A DNA stretch of 64,000 nt, from contig DRGC01000049.1 in the NCBI GenBank assembly GCA_011050235.1, positions 95,543 through 159,542 of the forward strand. Direction: 5' to 3'. Numbering within the stretch: position 1 is the first letter of the stretch; the number at the start of each line of letters is the position of its first letter. This document shows, in pieces, positions 15,793-24,676 of the stretch. Origin of the DNA: Phycisphaerae bacterium (GTDB lineage: Bacteria > Planctomycetota > Phycisphaerae > SM23-33). Below the pieces are notes generated by a model. The model saw nothing but the letters and a program-made list of their open reading frames with translations, did not search any database and was not told where the DNA came from. The translations under genes and the position numbers were made by a program.

Positions 15793-16782
15793 CTAAGGCC
15801 TCACGGGCGCCCAGAGGGCTTCGGTATTCGAGTTGACCACTTCCGGATTGATGTCCACCGGAAACATGTACTCCACCGCCCCGTCGGCGAACAGCACGTT
15901 TGCCTTGCCAAGGTGGCGTGGGGCCTTCAGCGCCTGCCACCCCGGCAGAGGACCGGCGTCGTCCAGCGCGTAGCAGACTTTCGCCTCGTAGTCCAGGAGC
16001 AGGATCTTCCGCACGCCTGGCGGGACCCGATAGGCCTTCGAATTGATGCCATAGCTGGTCGGCGGCACGGCGTAGGTCAGCGGCCCGACTTCATCTGTGA
16101 CGTGGTAAGTTTCCCCTTCCGGCCCGACGATGTGATGCGTCGCATGCGCATTGGCCCAGTGCTTGCCCGAGATCTCCACGACGCCCGGGGAGATCTCCTT
16201 GACATACAGGTCGAAGTCATAGAAATCGTTGTCGCCGATGTCCTCGAAAATGAACCAGTACTCTTTCGGATTGGACCCCGGGGTGTACTTCGGCATGTTC
16301 TGGCGGCTGGAGCCCATCGCCTGGTAGACGTCGTCGTTGACCTTCCATATCTGGGGCTTTTCGGCGAAATCGTTGTGATCGCCGTCCAGCCAATACGGAT
16401 AGATCTCGAACACCCGCTCGTCCCGCCCGCCAAGCCAATTGGTTCGCATCGCCACTGACGGCCAGGTCCAGTCCGGCTCGACGTCTTCCGGGCAGATATA
16501 CTGCGTGGTGCGATCCTGGAAGTACGGCAACAATGCCTCGGCCCACGCCTCGCCCGACAGCGCCGCCCGGTCCTCGCGGTGATCGGACACGAACATGGGG
16601 TAGGCTTGGCCGATCCCGCGAAGATTCGCGGCGCACTCGGCTCGCCGGGCCAGCGCCGCAGCGCGCAAGCCGCTGGGCACAACAATGGCGGCTAACGTCG
16701 CCAGCACCACTAAAACGATCAGCACCTCCACCAACGTGAATGCGCGCCCCCTAAGCGAAGAATATCTATCTAATCGACTCAT
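15793..16782 (-). CDS. Pseudopilin-like protein with H-x9-DG motif and a module shared with the RCC1/propeller giant
   Basis: A 329-residue protein. RAFTLVEVLIVLVVLATL at residues 13-30 is a class III prepilin leader and helix (cleavage after Ala14, Glu at +5). The central part, about residues 126-223, contains IWKVNDDVYQ, YTPGSNPKEYWFIFED and HHIVGPEGE; this block is clearly related to the C-terminus of the protein at 38696-43405. Near the end HLGKANVLFADG is the H-x9-DG motif that Planctomycetota pseudopilins carry. It is expected to be processed by a prepilin peptidase and to sit in the inner membrane or a pseudopilus. It does not belong to the main pilus operon and stands alone here between glycan genes. 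Confidence 0.85.
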   Translation of the reverse strand: MSRLDRYSSLRGRAFTLVEVLIVLVVLATLAAIVVPSGLRAAALARRAECAANLRGIGQAYPMFVSDHREDRAALSGEAWAEALLPYFQDRTTQYICPEDVEPDWTWPSVAMRTNWLGGRDERVFEIYPYWLDGDHNDFAEKPQIWKVNDDVYQAMGSSRQNMPKYTPGSNPKEYWFIFEDIGDNDFYDFDLYVKEISPGVVEISGKHWANAHATHHIVGPEGETYHVTDEVGPLTYAVPPTSYGINSKAYRVPPGVRKILLLDYEAKVCYALDDAGPLPGWQALKAPRHLGKANVLFADGAVEYMFPVDINPEVVNSNTEALWAPVRP

Positions 16783-16946
16783 GATTTCGACGTGGCGTTG
16801 AGACCAAGTCGTCAACGCTCTTATTGGATTATAGAGCGCTCTGCGCCAAAAGAACAGGGGGTGTCGTCTCGGAGAAACGCTGGAGCGCGCGGGCCGACGA
16901 CCGTATGCTCTGCGGGTCCATTCCAACAAACGAGCAGGAGACGACC

Positions 16947-17720
16947 ATGGCTGAGTTGAAGTTGAGTGCGGCGTGTTGGTGTTTCAATTCCGAAGGCACG
17001 GATCCGGCGGAGCTGTTCGGCGGGCTGGCCGAGGCCGGCTACACCGCTGCGGAGATGGTCGGAGAGGACAATTACGACACCGCCCGGGCGGCTGGGTTGG
17101 AATTGCTCAACGAATGTGCGCCCGGCATGGGCGAGGGGCTGAACTTTCTGGAGAACCACGACGAATTGATCCCGCAGATCCGCGAAACGATTCGGCTGGC
17201 GGGCGAAAACGGCGTAGCGCAGGTCATCGTCTTTAGCGGCGCCAAGAAGGGCCTGGACGATGAGACCGGCATCGCCAACTGCGTGGCCGGTCTCGAGAAA
17301 CTCATCCCCGACGTCGAGGCGTCTAACATCGTGCTGACGTTAGAGATGCTCTGCATCGCCAATCACGGCGATTACCACGCCACCGCCAGCGCGTTCGGCT
17401 ACGAGGTCGTCCGCCGCGTGGGCTCGCCGCACGTCAAGGCGTTGTACGACATCTACCACCAGGCGCGAACGGGCGAGGACCTGATGGCTACGCTGGTGCC
17501 GAACCTCGATCTGGTTGCGCATCTGCACGTGGCGGGCAGCCCGCAGCGCGACTTCCCGGGGCCGGACCAGGAGATCGACTATCGACCTCTGGTCCAGGCC
17601 GTTCAGGCCGCCGGTTACGACGGCTATTGGGGCATGGAGTTCATGCCGCACGAAACACCCCTGCAGCAGGCCATCGACGCGGCGGAACTGTTCCGCAGCT
17701 ATGCAGCCGCTCCAGCTTAA
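16947..17720 (+). CDS. Sugar phosphate isomerase/epimerase, hydroxypyruvate-isomerase-like TIM barrel
   Basis: A 257-residue AP-endonuclease-2-type TIM barrel. LTLEMLC (metal Glu), LYDIYHQ (metal Asp/His), HLHVAGSPQRDFPG and YWGMEFMP (last Glu) match the metal and substrate positions of hydroxypyruvate isomerase and related ketose 3-epimerases. A likely role is interconversion of a keto sugar or hydroxypyruvate released by the glycan genes. The ATG at 16947 is fixed by AGGAG seven bases upstream. The next gene starts 8 bases after its stop. Confidence 0.82.
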   Translation: MAELKLSAACWCFNSEGTDPAELFGGLAEAGYTAAEMVGEDNYDTARAAGLELLNECAPGMGEGLNFLENHDELIPQIRETIRLAGENGVAQVIVFSGAKKGLDDETGIANCVAGLEKLIPDVEASNIVLTLEMLCIANHGDYHATASAFGYEVVRRVGSPHVKALYDIYHQARTGEDLMATLVPNLDLVAHLHVAGSPQRDFPGPDQEIDYRPLVQAVQAAGYDGYWGMEFMPHETPLQQAIDAAELFRSYAAAPA

Positions 17721-17728
17721 GGTCACAT

Positions 17729-19267
17729 ATGCAGTCACGCGTTCAACCGACGCTGCCGTATTCAGCAACGATAGCCAACATCCCCGCCGCCCCCCGCGAC
17801 GTGCTTCGCCGGCGACTGGCGTGGGCGCTGGTGATCCTCGGTGTGGGTTTTCGTCTGGGCGCGTACCTCTGGAACACGGGCTTTTGGTACGACGAAGGCT
17901 GGCTGATCCAGAGCCTGCAGGACAAATCATTTCTCGGGCTGGTCGGCCCCCTAGCCAACGATCAGGCCGCCCCGCTGCTGTATCTGTGGCTGCTCAAATG
18001 CCTGTACTTGCTGGGCGGCCTGAACGAGAGTCTCCTGCGGGCCCCGTCTCTGCTCGCCGCAGTTGGTGGGATGGTGTTGATGTGGCCGTTGGCGCGTCGG
18101 ATGGTCAGGCCATCGGCGATTATCTGGGCGCTGGCGCTGCTGGCTGCGAGCGACAATATCCTGATCTACTGCGCGCGGACCAAGCCCTATGCCATGGACG
18201 CCATGGCGACGATGGTCCTGCTCTATGCCGCCGTCCGCCTGAAAGACGCCTCGCCTACCAGAGCGATTCTGACTATCGGCGCGATCGGAGCGGGCCTGTT
18301 CTGGTTCAGCTATCCGTCGTGTTTCGTCTATGGCGGCGTCGCCATCATGCTGGGCCTGAAGGTCCTGCGCAGCCGCCGGCGGCGCGACTGGGTGGCGTTT
18401 ATCGCCGTCAACGCGATCGTCGCAGCCAGCATGTGGGGGCTGATGAAGCTGACGGCATCGGACCTGCGGACGGGCATGCTGGTCGAATACTGGGGGCGGC
18501 GGGGCTTCCCGATGGGGTTCGACCGCGTGATGAAGTGGCCCCTGGACGCAACGTATCGCCAGTTCGAAGAGGCCATGCGCCCCATCGGCGCCTTTGCGTT
18601 GGTCATGTCGGCCCTTGGCGCCGCTGCCATGTGGCGAGACCGGACCCGACGGTTCCAACTGGGCCTGCTGGTGTTGCCCCTGCTGCTGAACATCGCCGCC
18701 GGTTGCCTGAGGCGCTATCCCTGGGTCGGTGGGCGGCTGAGCATGTACAACATCCCTATCCTGGTGCTCCTGACGGCCGAGGGATGGGCGGAGGTCATCG
18801 CCTGGCTGCGGCGTACGCGCGAGCGGGCGTGGCTGCCGCGGCCGGTCGCACTGAGAATCGCCTTCACCATCGGAATCGTCGCCGTTGGCGTGCCGATCGT
18901 CCTGGCCGTCTACCACGTCGCCTGGGTCGGGCACCGCAGCACGCACGGCCGGCCGCTGGCCATGCACGTGCTCAAGAATGCCCGCGAGGGCGACCGCATC
19001 GTCATCGCGGGGGCCAACGAGTTCGGCATCTACTTTCGCGGCCGATGTGAGTTGCCCATCGCCGGCGGTGATTACTACAGCCCGCCGCCACATTCAGTCC
19101 TGGACAAGTCGGACTGGACGCGCCTGTGGCTGCTGGTCCGGAAACGGCCCAAGTCTCTAATGGCCGTTGCGATCCCTTTTCTTGAGCGGTATGAAACGGT
19201 TTGGGCCGACCGGCGAGACACGGCCGATCTGTATCTGCTGGCCCCGCCCGCCGAGGCGACGCCCTAA
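17729..19267 (+). CDS. GT39/PMT_2-like membrane glycosyltransferase
   Basis: A 512-residue integral membrane protein with about ten hydrophobic segments. FWYDEGWL at residues 52-59, in the first periplasmic loop, carries the Asp-Glu pair that is catalytic in GT-C enzymes such as protein O-mannosyltransferases and ArnT; NDQAAPLLYLWLLK resembles the following HPP-L-type loop. It should move a sugar from a polyprenyl phosphate to a lipid, glycan or protein on the outer face of the membrane. AAGG lies before the ATG, which directly follows the isomerase stop, so the two are probably cotranscribed even if their functions differ. Confidence 0.8.
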   Translation: MQSRVQPTLPYSATIANIPAAPRDVLRRRLAWALVILGVGFRLGAYLWNTGFWYDEGWLIQSLQDKSFLGLVGPLANDQAAPLLYLWLLKCLYLLGGLNESLLRAPSLLAAVGGMVLMWPLARRMVRPSAIIWALALLAASDNILIYCARTKPYAMDAMATMVLLYAAVRLKDASPTRAILTIGAIGAGLFWFSYPSCFVYGGVAIMLGLKVLRSRRRRDWVAFIAVNAIVAASMWGLMKLTASDLRTGMLVEYWGRRGFPMGFDRVMKWPLDATYRQFEEAMRPIGAFALVMSALGAAAMWRDRTRRFQLGLLVLPLLLNIAAGCLRRYPWVGGRLSMYNIPILVLLTAEGWAEVIAWLRRTRERAWLPRPVALRIAFTIGIVAVGVPIVLAVYHVAWVGHRSTHGRPLAMHVLKNAREGDRIVIAGANEFGIYFRGRCELPIAGGDYYSPPPHSVLDKSDWTRLWLLVRKRPKSLMAVAIPFLERYETVWADRRDTADLYLLAPPAEATP

Positions 19268-19272
19268 GCCCA

Positions 19273-19295
19273 CGCGCCGAGCTTTACTTGGCGCG
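19273..19295. terminator. Possible weak terminator hairpin between convergent genes
   Basis: CGCGCC and GGCGCG flank an 11-base loop just after the glycosyltransferase stop and just before the end of the convergent URO-D gene. There is no T-run, so this is only a position-based call. Confidence 0.3.
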
Positions 19296-19299
19296 GGGG

Positions 19300-20451
19300 T
19301 TATTCGACTTGGCGCAGTTGCTGGGAGACGGCGGCCAGATTCTCAACGGGCGTGCCGGGTACGAGCGCATCCGACGAGCCCATCACCACCTTCCGGTCGC
19401 CGAGCTTTGCCAGGAAGTCCCCGCATAGCCGCTTGACCTGATCCGCTGACATGCGGCAGAGATAATCCGGGTCCGGCCCCGGACACCCGACGATGCGACC
19501 ATCCCAACGCTTCTGAAGGTCGACCATCTGGTCGATATTCTCTTCGCCCAGGTGCAGGCCGTACATGACGTCGAACTCGGCCGCCTCGATGCCGTCGAGA
19601 AACGGCGTCACGTCCTGCCCGCTGGCGTGGTCGAAGCACAGCTTGCCGGCGGCGTGGAAGATGTCGTTGTAGTCCTTCTGGAACGGCACGTAGAACTCGT
19701 TGTGGATCCTGGGCGAGATCTGCCGGGCGTCCCATATGGTCTCGTGGTCGAACACCTCGAATGGTGAGCGGGCCAGGATCTTGACGACCTCGATGTTCTT
19801 GGCGTGCTGCAGGTCCATCATGTCCAGGACCTCTTGCGGCATGTCGAAACTCATCACCAGGAAGTCCTCGGCGTCGAACGAATACAGCAGGTCGTGGAAC
19901 GGGCAGGAGAACCCCCCGCCGGTGAACAGGCCCGCCTCGCCGACGGCCTGCTGCAGTTCGGGGGCGCTGTCGTAGTTGGGCCCATAGCTCGTCGCCTCGG
20001 TGACGTAGCGGAGGACCTTCAGGTCGTCGACCGTCTTGATCGGGCGCTCGGTGACGTAGCTGACGTGGGAGATCGGCGACACTTCATGCTTGGAGACCAG
20101 TTCGCCGACCGGCGTTTTGGTCACATAGGTCGTCTTTCGGCCGTCCACGTGCGTTTCGCTGATGACGCTGGGATCGATGGTCGATTCGAGCGCCCAGCCC
20201 TGACACCAGCCCAGAAACACCGCACCGACCCGTTCGCCAAACGCCAGGCGGAAACGCAGGCCGTCCATCCCGAGGAAATAACGGAACCGCTCGGCCAGCG
20301 AGGGTGTGCTGTCGACGAACTCCTTGGCATCGGCCCGCAGGAGCTTGTCGTAGTCCGGCAGCGACTCGAAGAAGTCGTGCACCATCAGCGGCATGAAGAC
20401 GTTCTGCGGGACATGCTTCGAACGAAACGCTTCCAGCACCTGCTTTCTCAT
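19300..20451 (-). CDS. Uroporphyrinogen decarboxylase (URO-D) family protein, no zinc Cys
   Basis: A 383-residue member of the URO-D/MtaA/CmuA superfamily: an (alpha/beta)8 barrel with a long N-terminal helical part and the late segments VMYGLHLGEENIDQMV and IVGCPGPDPDYLC. In corrinoid-linked methyltransferases of this family a H-x-C...C set binds zinc; here the corresponding stretch reads FDHASGQDV, with Ser in place of Cys, so methyl transfer to a thiol seems unlikely. Planctomycetota carry many such uncharacterised paralogues near sugar genes. No haem biosynthesis gene is nearby, so it is not a good candidate for HemE. Confidence 0.75.
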   Translation of the reverse strand: MRKQVLEAFRSKHVPQNVFMPLMVHDFFESLPDYDKLLRADAKEFVDSTPSLAERFRYFLGMDGLRFRLAFGERVGAVFLGWCQGWALESTIDPSVISETHVDGRKTTYVTKTPVGELVSKHEVSPISHVSYVTERPIKTVDDLKVLRYVTEATSYGPNYDSAPELQQAVGEAGLFTGGGFSCPFHDLLYSFDAEDFLVMSFDMPQEVLDMMDLQHAKNIEVVKILARSPFEVFDHETIWDARQISPRIHNEFYVPFQKDYNDIFHAAGKLCFDHASGQDVTPFLDGIEAAEFDVMYGLHLGEENIDQMVDLQKRWDGRIVGCPGPDPDYLCRMSADQVKRLCGDFLAKLGDRKVVMGSSDALVPGTPVENLAAVSQQLRQVE

Positions 20452-20559
20452 CGTCGATACCTCATTCGTTCCTGGGCCGGTGGAATCGCGGCGCGGCGGT
20501 CAGGCCTGATGATACGCACAAGCGGCCGTCAGTAAACCCCGCATCTGACGCAGGGCCAC

Positions 20560-21684
20560 TTACGCCATCGGCGAGAGTTCTTCCCACACGTCGATCATCC
20601 GGTGGTAGTTGGCGACGATGTTGGGAGTCATTGCGCTGAGGGGGCCGGCCGTGGTCTGGAGGACCATGCGGTCCTTGCCGCCGTCGAAGGCGGCGCGGAC
20701 GGCCTGCTCGACGGTGTCGATATCCTCGTTTTCGAGGATGCGGGCCTCGATGTTGCCGCCCAGTGTGATCCGCCCGGCGGCTGTCGCCTTGGCGTCGGCG
20801 AAGGTGATATCCCCGTCGGGCGGCGGCTCGCAGGGCTCGAAGAAATCCCCACCACGCGCGATGACGCGCTCGAGCGTCGAGCGGATATTGCCGTGGCAGT
20901 GGACGTGTGCGACCGCCCCGGCGGCGTGGATTCGCTCGATGATCGGGGCCTCGAACACCTGCACGAGTTGGTCGTAAAGCTGTGGAGACGCCATCGGGGG
21001 CGTCAGCCACTCGCACCCCCCCATCCAGACGTAGTCGACATGGCCATCGGCCAGGACCACATCCAGGATGCGGAGGATTCGGTCCATGCAGATGGCCGTC
21101 AGCTCTCGAATCAGCTCCAGATCGGTCCCACAGAGCTCCAGGAAGCTCTGGTAGGACATCATCCCGCCCACGCACACGAACGGCGACGATATCCTCGCAC
21201 AGACGACGCCCCGCCGGTCGAACTGCGGGGGAAGGTCGGTCAGGTCAGGCCCGGCGACGCCGGGCGGCACGTCCCAGGGGCAGGAGCGAATCTTCTCGAT
21301 ATCGGCCAGAGATTCGACGGGGTACTTGATCGTCCAGTCCGTATCGGTGGCTGCGTTTCGCCCGATGGCGGCGGTGAGCGGGCCTTTGGGCGTGTCGATC
21401 TGCTCAAGGACCGTAACGTTGCCGTCGCCGTCGGTGCGAGTGACCTTCGTCATGCGGCCTGGGTCGGTCACGAGGTACCGGTTGACCTCGGCCGGCACGT
21501 CGACCCAGAAGTTAGTCTGCTCGGCCACCCGCTCGGCGATCTGCCTCCGGCCCGGGTCGTGCGCCTGTTGCGGCGAGGCGTCTTGGAACTTCTCGAGCAC
21601 CAACGGCACGCGATCGGCCCGCCGGCCTCTGATGGTTGTCAGGAGTCTGTCTCTTGGGGTCATCGCGGCTGTGGTCTGCATCAC
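20560..21684 (-). CDS. Uroporphyrinogen decarboxylase family / methylcobalamin methyltransferase-like protein
   Basis: A 374-residue URO-D superfamily protein. It begins TPRDRLLTTIRGRRADRVPL, the usual N-terminus of MtaA-like members, and holds HVHCHGNI followed about 27 residues later by FFEPCEPPPDGD, which fits the H-x-C and distal C zinc ligands of methylcobalamin-dependent methyltransferases. That makes a methyl-transfer role more plausible than for its neighbour. An internal ATG at 21661-21663 gives a start closer to the family norm. It lies 108 bases upstream of the second URO-D gene on the same strand. No corrinoid protein is encoded in the window. Confidence 0.75.
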   Translation of the reverse strand: MMQTTAAMTPRDRLLTTIRGRRADRVPLVLEKFQDASPQQAHDPGRRQIAERVAEQTNFWVDVPAEVNRYLVTDPGRMTKVTRTDGDGNVTVLEQIDTPKGPLTAAIGRNAATDTDWTIKYPVESLADIEKIRSCPWDVPPGVAGPDLTDLPPQFDRRGVVCARISSPFVCVGGMMSYQSFLELCGTDLELIRELTAICMDRILRILDVVLADGHVDYVWMGGCEWLTPPMASPQLYDQLVQVFEAPIIERIHAAGAVAHVHCHGNIRSTLERVIARGGDFFEPCEPPPDGDITFADAKATAAGRITLGGNIEARILENEDIDTVEQAVRAAFDGGKDRMVLQTTAGPLSAMTPNIVANYHRMIDVWEELSPMA

Positions 21685-21809
21685 GAGTGACTGAGCGGTG
21701 TCGCCCGGTCATTATGTCGTCGCCGCCCCCATGCCCGCAAGCCGTAGCCCCACGTACAAACACCCCCACCGTCGACCATCATCAACGCAGATGGCCTGCC
21801 GCTGCTCAT

Positions 21810-22154
21810 CTACCCCCTGTTCCTAACTGCAGCGGCTGGAGAGGCCGGCTGGGTCGTTGGGAGCGGCTTGGGCTGTTTCCCCGGTGGCGCGTGGGGGATG
21901 ATCGGCGCGTCGGTGCGCTCGATCGGCGGCGTGTCCGTGGGGATCCCCGGCGTGATCATCGTGCTGGGCTGGCGCCAGTAGTCCATGTCAATGGGCGCGC
22001 TGAGGCCGTGATTGCCCGGAGGGACCACGCCGATAAAGGCCTCACCATCTCGGCCGATGTAGTAGACCCGGTCTACGACCATCGCAGACCTTTTTAACGA
22101 TTCTATCATGATCATGGCCGTGGCATCGAGAAGATCCGCATGCCTCAGCCGCAA
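21810..22154 (-). pseudogene. Detached tail of a PDZ/WG-type giant protein (duplicated fragment)
   Basis: A 114-residue reading frame whose middle (YYIGRDGEAFIGVVPPGN and on) is nearly identical to the end of the 1788-residue protein at 26559-31925. At DNA level 21900-22067 matches 26616-26780 with a 3-base insertion and almost no substitutions; on the upstream side only weak similarity persists (ESLKR versus DSLKR). It lacks everything before the last strand of the PDZ domain, so it cannot have the parent function. Yet a TTG codon at 22152-22154 follows AAAGGAGGG, and a TATAAT lies further upstream, so a short peptide could still be made. The tail after DAPI is different: Pro-rich and ending AAVRNRG. 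Confidence 0.7.
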
Positions 22155-22232
22155 TCCCTCCTTTCGGCGAACTCCGCGACTCGCCCGCTACAGGCGGGCG
22201 GAATCAAATTTCCTATCAGCAAGTAACAATCG

Positions 22233-22240
22233 ATTATAAT
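22233..22240. promoter_or_regulatory. Probable divergent promoter (overlapping -10 boxes on both strands)
   Basis: ATTATAAT holds TATAAT on the plus strand (22235-22240) and on the minus strand (22233-22238). Plus-strand transcription would reach the gene at 22360, minus-strand transcription the fragment at 21810-22154. No good -35 box is seen on either side, so strength is uncertain. Confidence 0.45.
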
Positions 22241-22359
22241 ATGTGACAGACTGGCCAGCGGCGAAACGCTTGAAGACGCCAAGCCAGAACGTTGCAGAGA
22301 GGACCGAGGCGCTCGCGACCCGCATCGAATGAGCGACCGAGTTCGCGGAGCTAATCGTC

Positions 22360-24669
22360 ATGAAACGTATTTTCCTTCCCCTCGCACTACTAGCCTTGAC
22401 AGCCGTTGTCGTGGGCATCGTCGTCAAGTGGCAAGAACACCGGATTGAAGACACCCCTCCCGGCGATCGCCAACCCGTGCTTGCTGTCAAGGCGAACGCT
22501 CCGTCAACGGTTGATGCCGGGCAACAGCAGTTGATCCTCGCTCTGGCGGAAGCCGGGCGCGGGGCCGACAGTCCGGGCGAGATTGTGATCGACTACCCCA
22601 TCGACGGGTCGATCTTCCCACCGGACATGATAGCCCCAACGTTCCTCTGGCACGACGACACGCCAGACGTCGATCGTTGGCTGATCAACGTGGCGCTGGC
22701 CGATGGCGAAGGGCATATCTACGTGCTGGCTGAGGGCGACCCGCCGCCGATGGGCGAGACAGATCCTCGCTGCTTCGGCCCGACCAACGAGCCCTACGAA
22801 CCGACGCCGTATCAGGCTTCGGCCAAGAGTTGGACCCCCGACGCCGACGTGTGGGAGGCCATCAAAGCCCAGTCCGCAGAGGCGCCGGCCAGCGTGATAA
22901 TGTACGGTTTCAACTCGGATAGGCCCAGCCATGTCCTCTCGACCGGGCAGATGACGATGACAACGTCACGCGACCCTGTCGACGCACCGATCTTCTATCG
23001 TGACGTGCCGCTTATGCCGGTACGGTCCGACGAAGATGGGGTGATCAAGCCTCTCGCCGATGCCAATCTGGGGTTGATCCAATGGCGCCTCAAGGACGTC
23101 TCCCGGCCCGACAGCCGGGTCGTGCTGGCAGATATCCCCACCTGCGCGAATTGCCACAGCTTCTCCGCAGACGGGCAGACGCTGGGTATGGACGTTGACG
23201 GACCGTCCGGCGACAAAGGGGCGTACGCTCTGGCGCAGATCGAGAGAGACATGTCCATCGGGCCGGACGAAATCATCACATGGAACTCATTCGCCGACAA
23301 GCCTGAGGGGCACAGGACGATCGGCTTCTTGTCGCGCGTGTCGCCCGATGGTCAGCATGTTATCTCAACGGTTAATGAGGCTGTCTACGTCGCAAACTTC
23401 ACCGACCACGAGTTCCTCCAGGTGTTCTATCCCACGCGCGGCATTCTCGCCTACTACTCACGCCGAACCGACGAAATGAAGGCTCTGCCCGGGGCCGACG
23501 ACACGGACTACGTACACTGCGACCCGGTGTGGACACCCGACGGCGAGACGGTCGTTTTTGCTCGAGCCCGCGCGTGCGACCCGTACTCCGATGAGAAGCC
23601 AACCCACGCAAATGACGAAAGGGAACTGCAGATCCAGTTCGATCTGTTCCGCATCCCGTTCAAGGATGGTCTGGGCGGAGAGCCCGAGCCGATCGAGGGA
23701 GCATCGAACAACGGAATGAGCAACACGTTCCCGAAGGTCTCCCCCGATGGCAAGTGGATCGTGTTCGTCAAATGCCGCAACGGCCAACTCATGAGGCCCG
23801 ACGGTGAACTGTGGATCGTCCCGGTCGAAGGCGGCCAGGCCAGAAAGATGGCCTGCAACACGAGGCTGATGAACTCGTGGCACAGCTTCTCACCAAACGG
23901 ACGATGGATGGTGTTCTCGTCCAAGTCCAACACCCCCTACACGCAAATGCTCCTTACGCACATCGATGCCGACGGCAACGACAGCCCGGCCATTCTGATT
24001 CCCAACGCCACCGCAGCCAACAGGGCCGTCAACATACCGGAGTTCGTCAACATCAACTACGACGAGTTGGTGTCCATGGAGGTGCCGGGCGTAGCCTACT
24101 ATCAGAACTTCAACCGCGGCAACAAGTTGATGGCGGCCGGGAGACTACACGAAGCCATAGCCGAGTTTAACAAGGCGCTCGGGGCCGAGCCCACGTCCGT
24201 ACGCATAAACACCCAACTTGGCACGTGCTTCACGAAGGTGCGCCAACTGGGCCAAGCCTCCGCCTGCTTCGAACGCGTAGTACAGACCGACCCCAAGAAC
24301 ACGATTGCGTTGATCAATCTGGGCGCCCTTTACGTCTCTCGAGGGATGCCTGCCAAGGCGATCCGGTACCTGGAAGATGCCCTGAAGATCGATCCGGACG
24401 TCACCGATGCCCATATCAATCTGGGCATCGCTCTGGATATGTGCGGGGACCCCCAGGAGGCCTTTAAACACTTTCAGGAGGCGTCGACCCTCTCCCCCGA
24501 CTCGGCCAAGGCGCATAATGGACTGGGACTTACCTCTGGCAAGATGGGCCGGACCGACGAGGCGATCGAGCACTTTCAAAAGGCGCTGCTGATAGACCCG
24601 CAGTTTCACATCGCTCGGCGGAATCTCCGGAAAGCGCTTCAGGCCAAGACCATGAACCAAGGATCATAA
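22360..24669 (+). CDS. Membrane-anchored TolB-like propeller with CANCH haem motif and C-terminal TPRs
   Basis: A 769-residue protein. An uncleaved signal anchor lies at residues 3-23. C262-A-N-C-H266 is a single c-type haem attachment motif placed where a PD40/TolB-type propeller begins; SPDGQHVIS, TPDGETVVFARA, SPDGKWIVFV and SPNGRWMVFSS are typical propeller blade ends. From about residue 587 to the end there are five tandem TPR units (for example PTSVRINTQLGTCFTKV and DVTDAHINLGIALDM). It should face the periplasm. A protein-binding scaffold with a redox or sensory haem is a fair guess; the true partner is unknown. The 120-base leader follows the TATAAT at 22235. Confidence 0.75.
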   Translation: MKRIFLPLALLALTAVVVGIVVKWQEHRIEDTPPGDRQPVLAVKANAPSTVDAGQQQLILALAEAGRGADSPGEIVIDYPIDGSIFPPDMIAPTFLWHDDTPDVDRWLINVALADGEGHIYVLAEGDPPPMGETDPRCFGPTNEPYEPTPYQASAKSWTPDADVWEAIKAQSAEAPASVIMYGFNSDRPSHVLSTGQMTMTTSRDPVDAPIFYRDVPLMPVRSDEDGVIKPLADANLGLIQWRLKDVSRPDSRVVLADIPTCANCHSFSADGQTLGMDVDGPSGDKGAYALAQIERDMSIGPDEIITWNSFADKPEGHRTIGFLSRVSPDGQHVISTVNEAVYVANFTDHEFLQVFYPTRGILAYYSRRTDEMKALPGADDTDYVHCDPVWTPDGETVVFARARACDPYSDEKPTHANDERELQIQFDLFRIPFKDGLGGEPEPIEGASNNGMSNTFPKVSPDGKWIVFVKCRNGQLMRPDGELWIVPVEGGQARKMACNTRLMNSWHSFSPNGRWMVFSSKSNTPYTQMLLTHIDADGNDSPAILIPNATAANRAVNIPEFVNINYDELVSMEVPGVAYYQNFNRGNKLMAAGRLHEAIAEFNKALGAEPTSVRINTQLGTCFTKVRQLGQASACFERVVQTDPKNTIALINLGALYVSRGMPAKAIRYLEDALKIDPDVTDAHINLGIALDMCGDPQEAFKHFQEASTLSPDSAKAHNGLGLTSGKMGRTDEAIEHFQKALLIDPQFHIARRNLRKALQAKTMNQGS

Positions 24670-24676
24670 CGCCCCT

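Noticed and set aside
15793..16782. Major pilin of the pilus operon at 56-64 kb
   Set aside because: It is over 39 kb away, stands alone among glycan genes and has the long H-x9-DG pseudopilin form.
19300..20451. HemE (true uroporphyrinogen decarboxylase)
   Set aside because: Sequence is of the divergent MtaA/CmuA-like branch and no haem or cobalamin gene is nearby.
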